In this document: positions 51,525-62,030 of the stretch, piece after piece
Layout of the letters: the number at the start of each line of letters is the position of its first letter
Position numbering within the stretch: the first letter of the stretch is position 1
Assembly (NCBI RefSeq): GCF_029784155.1
Contig: NC_073693.1
Span: forward strand, 137,691,988-137,755,987
Source: Uranotaenia lowii
Taxonomy: Eukaryota; Arthropoda; Insecta; Diptera; Culicidae
Direction: 5' to 3'
Length of the DNA stretch: 64,000 nt
Notes under the pieces: generated by a model
Told to the model about the DNA's origin: nothing
Database searches by the model: none
What the model saw: the letters and a program-made list of their open reading frames with translations, nothing else
Program-made: the position numbers and the translations under genes

Positions 51525-52195
51525 CTTTTATGTTTAAAAAATTGACATATCGAGAGAAATAATTCGAAAGAAATTTACCATTTTGTTTTATTAGATCTGT
51601 CTTTACCTGGTCAATATAATTCTTGATTTTAACCTTTAAATGAACTTCAAATGTTATCACATTCAAAAGAATCTTTCATATATTTTTTTTCAATTTGTGT
51701 AAATCAGCCTGTGGTATGCTGAACAATTTAAAAAAAATATACCAAATCACTCAATGATCGATTAGGTTCAGTGCATTTTTCATCATTGGTAGATTAACAG
51801 TCTAAGTTCAAGAATGTTAAGGTGTATTTACCGTTGTCTCGTACGTGCTTCTAAGTTTCTTGAACTGACTTTTTGTCATAGGTAGTATTGCAAAAACAAT
51901 TTTTAGACCAGCGGCCCCTGTCCATGGATTAATTTGCGGTGTCGTCGAAACCGTCAGTTTGGTACCGGATTCAAAGTTCTTTGTTTTGAATAATTTGAAT
52001 TTGATTTTATTCTCTAGTCATCCGGTGATGAGAATCGAAAATCTGCAAGAACAACATAGTATGTTAAGAAATATTCGAAGACGGTACATGCTCTACATAA
52101 TTAATGTTTAAGTGGTTTAAGTCTACTTACCTTCCAACAGCGCCATCAAAATGCTCTAAAGTTATGTATAAGCACATTAAACTGGGAATTGGGCA
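51525..52195. other. Spacer after Nup160
   Basis: About 670 bp of AT-rich DNA lies between the Nup160 poly(A) signal and the 5' truncation point of the RTE-like LINE copy C. Nothing is recognised. Confidence 0.5.
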
Positions 52196-53082
52196 CATTA
52201 AAATGGCAATCAAAAACATGAAATCCAACAAAGCACCTGGGATCGATTGCATCCCTGCTGAAATGCTGAAAGCCGACCCTGCCCTATCAGCACAAATGTT
52301 GCACCGTCTTTTCGCTGACATCTGGGATACTGCAACATTCCCGGCCGACTGGATGCAGCTTATCCTCGTAAAGGTCCCGAAGAAAGGAGACCTGACAGAG
52401 TGCGGTAACTGGCGAGGCATAACGTTGATCTGTACAACCCTCAAAGTACTCTGCAAAGTGATTCTGAACAGGATCCAGGAGAAAATCGACGCTACACTCC
52501 GACGGCAACAAGCTGGATTCCGATCCGGACGATCATGTGTGGACCACATCACAACGCTACGAATCATACTGGAACAAATCAACGAATTCCAGGACTTTCT
52601 TCTGCTGGTGTTCGTTGATTTCGAAAAAAGCATTCGACCGACAGAACCATGAAAACATCTGGGCGGCTCTAAGGCGACGAGGGGTCCCAGAGAAACTAGT
52701 CCATCTCATCGAAGCACAATACGAAGCATTTTCGTGCAAGGTCTTGCACGATGGTGTCTTGTCCAAACCAATCCCGGTAACTGCTGGAGTGAGACAAGGA
52801 TGTATCTTATCACCGCTACTTTTCCTCATCGTAATGGATGAGATTCTGACTGGATCGATCGACTGTGCACCGAACCGAGGATTGCCGTGGAATCCTTTAA
52901 CAATGGAGCAACTGAACGACCTTGACCTGGCTGACGATATTGTTTTGCTCGCCCAAACACAACCGGACATGCAGAGCAAACTCGACGACCTCACCGAAAG
53001 TTCCAAGGCAGCAGGTCTCAAAGTCAATGTCGGAAAGACCAAGTCGATGGAGATCAACACATGAAATCCCTCCAGTTTCATG

Positions 53083-54147
53083 CACGCAGAAAAATAGAAA
53101 TTAGTTTCAAAGGAAAGTGCCACGAAAACAAAGGATTTTTTCCTTTGATTTTGGGACAAATAAAAATTACTTAGATTCAAAAACATTTTCCTTTGTTTCG
53201 AAGAAATGTTTTCTTTTGAATCAAAGAATGTTTCTTGATTCAAAATCTGAAATACTTTGATTCCAAATCTTAAATCCCTTGAACCTATAGCATTTCCGTT
53301 TGATGTCATAACATTTTCCTTTATTTCCAAGTTATTTTGATTTTAATTCGAAAACATTTTTTCTTTGTTCTTATTATTTACTTTCGTTTCTGCCACAGGT
53401 ACCACAAATGTTTCATTTCGAAGAATAATAATACATTTTATTTTTCAAATAATTTATTTATTTAAAGTTTTGTTTCCGGAAGTCTACCTGTAAAGAAGAG
53501 GAAAATAGAAAAAATTCAAATTAATAAAACACAAATGAATGACATAAATATGTTCCCTAAAAACATTGAATGAAATGTGAGGAAGGAAGTTAAGCACTAG
53601 CAATTTAAAGATTGTAGTTTGACAATATATAATATTGAAGGTACTCACATTTCAACATGCTAACATTGATCTGCAGACGAATTTTTGGCAAACAAGCGGA
53701 TCATGTTATAAACTGGGCAACTTGGAATTTCGCAGCTTTCAATTCGTTCCTTCTTCAGAACTAGTCTTCGTCGGCTGAATAGTTGACCTAAAACTAATTA
53801 AAAAATTTAATAATTCACTCCAGATATATTTAAAGAAAACTCACCAAAAATCCTCCACGGCATTGAGAACTTTCCGCCACAATGTTTTCCAGCGTTGTTG
53901 GTTTCGAAGAAAATTTAAACAAAATCAAAGAATTTTTTCATTGATTGTAGCACGAATTTATTGTCTTTTGATTTCAAGTACAGTACATCAATTCAAAATT
54001 CATGTACACCAACTCAAAATAATTTTCTTTCCTTTTGATAGAAAAAAAAATTAAATCAAAAAAATAAGATTTAGATTCCAATAACACTAGAACTTTGATT
54101 CAAAAACGTATTTCTTTTGTTTTAAAGGCACTAGTTTTCTCTGCGTG
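53083..54147. mobile_element. CACGCAGAAAA-end MITE, 1065 bp, 2-bp (TG) duplication
   Basis: The left end is CACGCAGAAAA and the right end the complement of CACGCAGAGAAAA. It is flanked by TG (53081-53082 and 54148-54149). LINE copy B carries the uninterrupted sequence TTTCATGGTAGCTGGG, proving both the insertion and the 2-bp duplication. Both ends contain arrays of TTTGATTCAAAG-like words. The core (about 53400-53880) is gene-like on the minus strand. Confidence 0.88.
53739..53863 (-). CDS. Mini-gene ORF in the MITE core (22 codons, spliced)
   Basis: On the minus strand an ATG at 53863 is followed by 19 nt of exon 1, a donor GTGAGT, a 56-nt intron (53844-53789) ending TTTTAG, and exon 2 in frame to a TGA at 53741-53739. 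Peptide start is MPWRIFGQLFSRRR. A second intron-like stretch follows (donor GTGAGT near 53648, acceptor TTTACAG near 53490), then AATAAA signals near 53460. Gene structure is visible; coding is doubtful because the frame is very short. It could be a leftover of a transposase gene's first exons. Confidence 0.3.
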
Positions 54148-54790
54148 TGGTAACTGGGCAACAAGTTGAGAAAGTGGAGTGCTTCCAGTATCTTGGTAGC
54201 CAGATAACGCCTGATGGTGGTACCAGGAAAGACATCGAAACTCGGATCAGAAAGGCCCGATTAGCGTTTGCGAGTCTCCGAAACATATGGCGGTCACGTC
54301 AGATCTCTCTACGAACAAAAATCCGAATCTTCAACTCAAACGTCAAATCCGTATTGCTGTACGGGTGCGAAACTTGGTGCACATATGCGGTGACGACGCG
54401 AAAACTGCAAGTATTTGTAAACCGCTGCCTGCGGAACATCATCCGCGCTTGGTGGCCTGGCAACTGGATCTCGAATGAGGAACTACATCGCCGGTGTCAT
54501 CAAAGGGCGCTAGAAATTGAGATTCGGGAACGTAAGTGGAGATGGATTGGGCACACGCTGCGAAAAGATGAAAACGAGATTTGCAGAGAGGCGCTAGATT
54601 GGAATCCAGAAGGTCATCGAAGAAGAGGCAGGCCCAGAAACTCGTGGCGGCGGAGCCTAGCCGCTGAAATCCGAACTGTCGACGAGAATCTTGACTGGGA
54701 CCAGGTGAAGACGCTGGCTCCGGATCGTCAACAGTGGAGGTCTTTTACCACGGCCCTATGCACCGGAGGATCGGCGCGGGATCATTAAGT

Positions 54791-55289
54791 AAGTAACTCG
54801 GCTCTGGATTATAAGTTTTCTAACCCAATTTTCTATTAAACCCTTTCCTTCCAAATCCATTCCTTCAGAGATCTCCTAAAAAGTAAGTTGAATCAATTTT
54901 TAGCTCTTCTTCTAGTATTTTGAATATTTTGTTAAAAAATATTGATAGAAACGAAGCGGTAAATTCAGTTTCAAAAAGTGGTATTTTTCTTGCCAATGAA
55001 AACACACCGAAGTATTTAAATAGTTTTTTTTTAATGAAAAAGTCATATTTTCACAAAAACTTACATTCAAAATAAATGTTGAAGATATTTGTAAGCTAAA
55101 TTAATGAAAGTTCTGTTTTGGAAAGTGTAGACTTCTTGTAGTCCGTATTTGACGTGACTCAACTAGAAAATTTATTCTTTTGTTAATTTACAATGTTGTG
55201 ATATGAGACCAGATTACTTACAAATAAGTCTTCTACTTCGATCAAAACGAGTTTGCCGAAGATCCTACAATCAGTTCCGGATTCGGATT
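54791..55289. other. Spacer between LINE copy C and the BEL-like element
   Basis: About 500 bp of AT-rich DNA. No coding frame is recognised. Part may belong to the decayed BEL-like element. Confidence 0.4.
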
Positions 55290-55670
55290 CCTGTTAAGTT
55301 ATGATAAAGTTACTCCTATACTAGATAAAGAAGGATTCTTACGCGTAAGGGGTCGCATAGAAAGAGCAGAATATCTGCCCTTTGATCAACGGTACCCCAT
55401 TATATTACCTAGACGCCATATTATAACCCTTAGAATTCTTTTTTTTTTTTTTTTTATGCGGCAGCTTGTGAGAAATCACAGAGCCTTTTCGAGGCTAAAA
55501 CTTCTCACCGCGGGGGAAAGCTAGGTACATGAATTGGGAAGGAGTTGGACGAGACCGTAATACACCAGAGGGACTAAGCACTGGCACTCAATTGAACACT
55601 GGTTGCTCCCTGATAGGTTAGAAGGTCAGGGAGCTGTATTACGAGCAAAAGGGTTTTACTTTTCATTGCT

Positions 55671-58380
55671 TTTGTGATGTGAAGTGCTGTGTTGTGTAAT
55701 GTAACAGACAAATAATAGCCACTGTGGGCTGAGGTTTGTTGTTACAATGTGTTATACTGTGTTGTGTAATGTAACAGACAAATAATAGCCACTGTGGGCT
55801 GAGGTTTGTTGTTACGATGTCTAATGCTGTGGTGTGTGATGTAACAGACAAATAATAGCCACTGTGGGCTGAGTTTTGTTGTTACAATGTGTTATACTGT
55901 GTTGTGTAATGTAACAGACAAATAATAGCCACTGTGGGCTGAGGTTTGTTGTAACGATGTCTAATGCTGTGTTGTGTAATGTAACAGACAAATAATAGAG
56001 ACTGTGGGCTGAGGTTTGTTGTTACAATGTGTTATACTGTGTTGTGTAATGTAACAGACAGATAATAGCCACTGTGGGCTGAGGTTTGTTGTTACAATGT
56101 GTTATACTGTGTTGTGTAATGTAACAGACAAATAATAGCCACTGTGGGCTGAGGTTTGTTGTTACGATGTCTAATGCTGTGGTGTGTGATGTAACAGACA
56201 AATAATAGCCACTGTGGGCTGAGTTTTGTTGTTACAATGTGTTTTACTGTGTTGTGTAATGTAACAGACAAATAATAGCCACTGTGGGCTGAGGTTTGTT
56301 GTTACAATGTGTTATACTGTGTTGTGTAATGTAACAGACAAATAATAGCCACTGTGGGCTGAGGTTTGTTGTTACGATGTCTAATGCTGTGGTGTGTGAT
56401 GTAACAGACAAATAATAGCCACTGTGGGCTGAGTTTTGTTGTTACAATGTGTTATACTGTGTTGTGTAATGTAACAGACAAATAATAGCCACTGTGGGCT
56501 GAGGTTTGTTGTAACGATGTCTAATGCTGTGTTGTGTAATGTAACAGACAAACAATAGCCACTGTGGGCTGAGTTCTGTTGTTACAATGTGTTATACTGT
56601 GTTGTGTAATGTAACAGACAAATAATAGCCACTGTGGGCTGAGTTTTGTTGTTACGATGTGTAATGCTGTGGTGTGTGATGTAACAGACAAATAATAGCC
56701 ACTGTGGGCTGAGTTTTGTTGTTACAATGTGTTATACTGTGTTGTGTAATGTAACAGACAAATAATAGCCACTGTGGGCTGAGGTTTGTTGTTACAATGT
56801 GTTATACTGTGGTGTGTAATGTAACAGACAAATAATAGCCACTGTGGGCTGAGGTTTGTTGTTACGATGTCTAATGCTGTGGTGTGTGATGTAACAGACA
56901 AATAATAGCCACTGTGGGCTGAGGTTTGTTGTTACAATGTGTTATACTGTGTTGTGTAATGTAACAGACAAATAATAGCCACTGTGGGCTGAGGTTTGTT
57001 GTTACTATGTCTAATGCTGTGGTGTGTGATGTAACAGACAAATAATAGCCACTGTGGGCTGAGTTTTGTTGTTACAATGTGTTATACTGTGTTGTGTAAT
57101 GTAACAGACAAATAATAGCCACTGTGGGCTGAGGTTTGTTGTAACGATGTCTAATGCTGTGTTGTGTAATGTAACAGACAAATAATAGAGACTGTGGGCT
57201 GAGGTTTGTTGTTACAATGTGTTATACTGTGTTGTGTAATGTAACAGACAAATAATAGCCACTGTGGGCTGAGGTTTGTTGTTACGATGTCTAATGCTGT
57301 GGTGTGTGATGTAACAGACAAATAATAGCCACTGTGGGCTGAGTTTTGTTGTTACAATGTGTTTTACTGTGTTGTGTAATGTAACAGACAAATAATAGCC
57401 ACTGTGGGCTGAGTTTTGTTGTTACAATGTGTTATACTGTGTTGTGTAATGTAACAGACAAATAATAGCCACTGTGGGTTGAGGTTTGTTGTTACGATGT
57501 CTAATGCTGTGTTGTGTAATGTAACAGACAAATAATAGCCACTGTGGGCTGCGTTTTGTCGTTACGATATGTAATGCTGTGTTGTGTGATGTAACAGACA
57601 AATAATAGCCACTGTGGGCTGAGTTTTGTTGTTACGATGACTAATGCTGTGTTGTGTAATGTAACAGACAAATAATAGCCACTGTGGGCTGAGGTTTGTT
57701 GTAACGATGACTAATGCTGTGTTGTGTTATGTAACAGACAAATAATAGCCACTGTGGGCTGAGTTCTGTTGTTACAATGTGTTATACTGTGTTGTGTAAT
57801 GTAACAGACAAATAATAGCCACTGTGGGCTGAGGTTTGTTGTTACGATGTCTAATGCTGTGTTGTGTAATGTAACAGACAAATAATAGCCACTGTGGGCT
57901 GAGTTCTGTTGTTACAATGTGTTATACTGTGTTGTGTAATGTAACAGACAAATAATAGCCACTGTGGGCTGAGTTTTGTTGTTACACTGTGTTATACTGT
58001 GTTGTGTAATGTAACAGACAAATAATAGCCACTGTGGGCTGAGTTTTGTCGTTACGATGTGTAATGCTGTGTTGTGTGATGTAACAGACAAATAATAGCC
58101 ATTGTGGGCTGAGTTTTGTTGTTACGATGTCTAATGCTGTGTTGTGTAATGTAACAGACAAATAATAGCCACTGTGGGCTGAGTTTTGTTGTTACGATGA
58201 GTAATGCTGGACTGTGTAATGTAACAGACAAATAATAGCCACTGTGGGCTGAGTTTTGTCGTTACGATGTGTAATGCTGTGGTGTGTGATGTAACAGACA
58301 AATAATAGCCACTATGGGCTGAGTTTTGTTGCTACGGTATGTAATGTTATGTTGTGTCATATGTTTAGTAAACAAATAAT
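55671..58380. repeat. 70-bp minisatellite, about 39 units
   Basis: The period is exactly 70 bp across 2.7 kb. Each unit holds the constant block GTAACAGACAAATAATAGCC followed by ACTGTGGGCTGAG and TTTGTTGTTAC. Two main variants (ending ACAATGTGTTATACTGTGTT and ACGATGTCTAATGCTGTGGT) often alternate. Rare variants such as AATAATAGAG recur at two places (55981 region and 57181 region), which indicates larger duplications inside the array. Each unit can fold on itself because GTAACA-ACAAA pairs with TTTGTTGTTAC and AGCC with GGCT. Confidence 0.96.
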
Positions 58381-58642
58381 GTGTGATGTAATATTGACCC
58401 ATTGACCACTGAATGATATGTAATGTAGTGTAAAGTGTAAATTCCCGGTCAAACAATCATTACTGATCGGACCAATGAATGCTTGGTGGGGCGTTGGTAA
58501 AAAGCCCTGGGGCCAACACCATATCTCAGTTCACTTGCATTCTAAGTGAACTGAGGGTGTTCCTAAGTATCGCAAAATGTGGTATTATGAAAACGGAAAG
58601 ATACTTAGGCGTCAAGGCATACCCAATTATATCAGAGTGATA

Positions 58643-59725
58643 CACGCAGAGAAAACTTGGATTTTGAAACAAAACAAAACTGACTTTGATTCAAAACACT
58701 CAGTTTTTTGAATCAAACTCCTGTTTTCTTTGAATCAATGAATTCGCGTTCTGATTCAAATGAATAATTTTTGAAAGAAAGAATTAATTTTTTGAACTGA
58801 ATAATTTCGGACTTTGATTTTAAACAAATTCTTTGATCCAAAAGACATTTTTTCAATTGCATATGTCTTTTGAAACAAAGTAAATTTTCTTTCAACCATA
58901 GAAAAATGTTTTCAACTGAAAGGAATAAATTCTTTAAGTTAAAACTTCAAACTTAGAAGATAATTTGAATTTAGCAAGTACCGAATTTCGAATAAAGTTT
59001 AACCGGTCGTGTTAAAAATCAAAAATAGTGAATCAGAGATCGCTATTTAGGAGGATTCAGGATGGGGAATGCATACTATGGTAAGTGCGTGTTAATCCGT
59101 TAGTCAAAAAGTGAATATTTAAGATTTTACATAAACTTTTGCATCGTTACAGGACCACGGCTGATTCCGCCCAAAATCCAGCGGTCTGATTATCTTCGGC
59201 CCGATCTTCAGCGGCAATCACCAGTTGGATGACCAATAAAGCTAGCAACCGGAGTTGCTTCTGGAAGTGTATTGAGCGGCCCAAGAAGAATGCCCTCAGG
59301 CCAAAATTTAGGATCGGTTAATTCCATTATAGTGAACCAGTGTTTGTGTTAAGTTTGTGAATAAAAATGAATTTAAGATGTAAACCGTTTCATTTTATTA
59401 TTCAAAATTCCGAATAGGAACTTCGGAACAACAGAAAATATTTCTTCCAATTGGAATAAAAGGAAAATGGTTCAATGAACCAATCCTTTTAAATCTAAAT
59501 CTAAATTACATTGTAGCAAACGAAAACAACTTTGCATCAAATGAAACTGTTTTTTGTTTCAAAGCATTAAGATTTTGATTCAAAGATTTTTCAAAAGAAA
59601 AATTCTTTGAAACAAAGGAAAATGTTCTTGAACCAAAGGAATTTTTATTTATCCCAAAATTAAAGGAAAAAATCCTTTGTTTTCGCGGCACTTTCCTTTG
59701 AAATGAAAAACCTTTTTTCTGCGTG
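58643..59725. mobile_element. CACGCAGAGAAAA-end MITE, 1083 bp, TA duplication
   Basis: It has the same end sequence as the MITE at 53083-54147: left CACGCAGAGAAAA, right complement of CACGCAGAAAAAAGG. TA flanks both sides (58641-58642 and 59726-59727). Both ends contain TTTGATTCAAA-like words. The core (about 59030-59400) differs from that of the first copy but also looks like a small gene, here on the plus strand. Confidence 0.85.
59062..59232 (+). CDS. Mini-gene ORF in the MITE core (32 codons, spliced)
   Basis: ATG at 59062, 19 nt of exon 1 (to 59080), donor GTAAGTG, 72-nt intron (59081-59152) ending GTTACAG, exon 2 in frame to TGA at 59230-59232. The peptide starts MGNAYYGPRLIPPK. AATAAA follows near 59361. 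Exon 1 length (19 nt) and phase match the mini-gene of the related MITE at 53739-53863. No family is recognised. Confidence 0.35.
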
Positions 59726-59744
59726 TATAATTGAGCCCCCCACA

Positions 59745-60834
59745 TACTGAACAAAATCGGGCTATATAATATATAGGGTCAATCCAACAACTTTTATAAA
59801 TTAGGGTCTTGATAAAAGATAATAGCATTTCTAATAAAAAGTAAAATAAAATCCAATAAATTCTAGCACTTGGTTTTGGTTGATAAAAATCCGTGTGAAA
59901 CTACTAAAATATCCAATAAATTCTATAAGGCAGTCACCCGTAGTAAAATGCATAAGAAGATCTAATAACATTTATCAAATTTAAACCATTTAAATAATAT
60001 CGATTCTGAAAAGTAAGATTATTCGTTCGTTAATTATAATCATTGTTCATTTTCAAAGCTCAATCCAAAATACTGGTAAGTAGTTTATTTTGATCTGCAA
60101 TGCAATGAAATATTGTGATTATTTTTATTCCAGAATGAATACATGCGGAAATAACAGAATTTATTTTATTTAATTTCGCTCGATAAAGAATTTTCTCCAG
60201 CTCAAGAAGAAGACGATCTATGTGAGGGGAAAACTTTATTCGCAGCTTCGTGTGGCTCAATCAGAACATCCAGCTTGATGAGAGGACTTTTTTTGACGTT
60301 GCAATACGGAAGGGTGTACATATTTCGTCGGTAAGTTTATATAGTTCAATTATTTTGAAGGAAAAGTAATAGTGTTAAAATACATTCCAGAACAAATGTC
60401 CATTAACCATATTTTATGGATACCACCTCACGGCAATGAGCAATACAACACAGGAAGAAACACCAGCAGTATTGAAAGTACGGAGAACATCCAAAAGTGC
60501 ATGATATGGAGGATGCGGTGTATATATTAATTAAAAAAATTAAATTGAAGGAAAGTAAGTAAAATAGAGCAAAACAAATTTTTAGCAAAATAAACATTAG
60601 TATGTTTCATTGGATCCCACGATACCGTTTCATTTCATCTGTAAAAATAATAAATCATATCAACTAGCCGCGCTAGCCACACTACTGCATTTATCGGAAT
60701 TTCCAATGAAATCAATCCTTCAACCATTTCAATAGAATAAATTCTTTCTAGTACTGGTAAAAAGTATTGGATTTTCTAGTAGTGCAAAAGCATTAGAATT
60801 TCCGATATTCTTTATAGCCCAATTTCGTTCAGTG
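59745..60834. mobile_element. MITE with (C/T)ACTGAAC ends, 1090 bp, CA duplication
   Basis: The left end is TACTGAACAAAATCGGGCTA and the right end the complement of CACTGAACGAAATTGGGCTA. CA flanks both sides (59743-59744 and 60835-60836). Subterminal words like TCCAATAAATTCTA recur on both sides. The core has two canonical short introns on the plus strand: 60076-60133 (58 nt, GTAAGT...TTCCAG) and 60331-60390 (60 nt, GTAAGT...TTCCAG), and an AATAAA at 60589-60594. The 197-nt middle exon has one long frame without an ATG. Confidence 0.78.
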
Positions 60835-62030
60835 CACCACGCCCAGGGCATATTATAACCCTTAGAATTCTACACCAATATCATGTATCGCGACACTATC
60901 TTCAATGAAGTAATCCAAAAATTTTGCATTCCCGGGCTGCGCACTGCAATACGTCTCGTAGCCAAAGATTGTATGTGGTGCAAAGTTAACCGTTGTGACC
61001 CACAAGCACCGTTGATGTCACCAGTGCCAGCGCAGCGCGTAACGCCCTAGCTGGGACCATTCCAAGCCGTAGGCGTGGACTATCTGGGACCACTAGAAGT
61101 AACGGTCGGGCGTCGTACAGAGAAAAGATGGGTTGCAGTCTTCACGTGTCTGTCAGTAAGGGCAATCCATTTAGAGCTAGTTTACAGTCTGTCAACTCCG
61201 TCGTGCCTTATGGCCATACGCAGGTTTATCTACCGACAAGGTTCTCCCGGAGAATTCTTTTCAGACAGCGGCACAAATTTCACAGGAGCCTGGAACGAAA
61301 TACGTAAAACGAGAAATTACAGCTGTGCAGAAGCATTTGTGTCCTCTCAAACAAAATGGCATTTTAATCCCCCGGGAACCCCTCATATGGGGGGTATCTG
61401 GGAAAGAATGGTCAGGTCGGTTAAGGAATCGATGAAAGCTTTAAATGACGGAAGGAAATTAACAGATGAGATTTTATGGACCACTCTATCTGAGGTACAA
61501 GAGATGATAAATCTACGTCCGCTTACGTATAAACCTCAAGATGACTATTACGAGGAAGCCTTAACTCCAAATCATTTCCTGAAAACGGTAAAGAAAGAAG
61601 ATTTTCAACCCAAATCGGAAACAGAACTTGCGGACGCCTTAAAGAGCATGTTCAAGAGATCGCAATATTTAGCTGATAAGATGTGGCAGCGATGGATTAA
61701 ATAATTTCCCCCCCCTTGATAAATCGACGCACGAAGTGGTTTCAAGAAATTCGAAACATAAAGAAACATGATCTGGTTTTCGTTGTCAATGGAAAAGACC
61801 GGAAGCAATGGGTTCGAGGTGTGGTGGACAAGGTGTTAGAAGGACCGGACGGTACAGCTCGACAGGCGTTGATCCGAACAGGAGTAAATCGGCGCAGTGT
61901 GGTGAATTTAGCTGTGTTGGAGTTGGGCGAAGGAAGTAAATCCGATGAAGCCGAAGGCCTATCGGAGTTACGGGTTGGGAGTGTTGTGGCGGTCCACAGT
62001 CAAATGTCAGATGACAAATCTCTGCCTTGA

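Larger units (their letters stand above)
52196..54790 (+). pseudogene. RTE-like LINE (copy C), 5'-truncated, split by a MITE
   Basis: This is the best preserved of four copies. RT runs from NMKSNKAPGIDCIPAEMLK through AGFRSGRSCVDHITTLR, GVRQGCILSPLLFLIVMD and the catalytic LADDIVLLAQ to KVNVGKTKSMEINT (53064). After the 1065-bp MITE it resumes at 54147 (GQQVEKVECFQYLGSQITPD) and ends with the basic C-terminal domain RRRGRPRNSWRRSLAAE and WDQVKTLAPDRQQWRS, stop 54786-54788. A frameshift lies near 52628 in the stretch VDFEK. The endonuclease half is missing, as expected for incomplete reverse transcription. Confidence 0.88.
55440..60848 (-). mobile_element. Poly(A) retroposon carrying a minisatellite, 23-bp target duplication
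   Basis: The inserted block is flanked by an identical 23-bp direct repeat of the BEL sequence (55417-55439 and 60849-60871). It starts with about 16 T, the complement of a poly(A) tail, so it was inserted by target-primed reverse transcription with its 3' end on the left. Without two later MITEs (58643-59725 and 59745-60834 plus their duplications) it is about 3.2 kb. Content from its 3' end: about 200 bp unique tail sequence (55456-55660, ending in the complement of GTGAGAAATCACAGAGCC), a 70-bp tandem array (55671-58380), about 260 bp unique sequence, and a short 5' end. No RT frame is present, so it depended on another element's enzyme. Confidence 0.82.
55290..62030 (+). pseudogene. BEL/Pao-like pol remnant, split by a 5.4-kb insertion
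   Basis: The left part (55290-55439) reads ILDKEGFLRVRGRIERAEYL and PFDQRYPIILPRRHIITLRI, the sequence just before the integrase zinc finger in BEL/Pao elements. The right part resumes at 60872. Integrase core residues are D in VDYLGPLEV, D in FFSDSGTNFTGAWN and E in GGIWERMVRSVKES, followed by LRPLTYKPQD and LTPNHFL. The frame is broken by a TAG near 61048 and a C-run at 61710, after which the C-terminal integrase part continues (WFQEIRNIKKHDLVFVVN, stop 62028-62030). Gag, protease and RT are absent. Confidence 0.85.

Noticed and set aside
55671..58380. Regular 70-bp repeats as a CRISPR-like array
   Set aside because: The whole unit repeats without unique spacers, and the surroundings are eukaryotic; it is a minisatellite.
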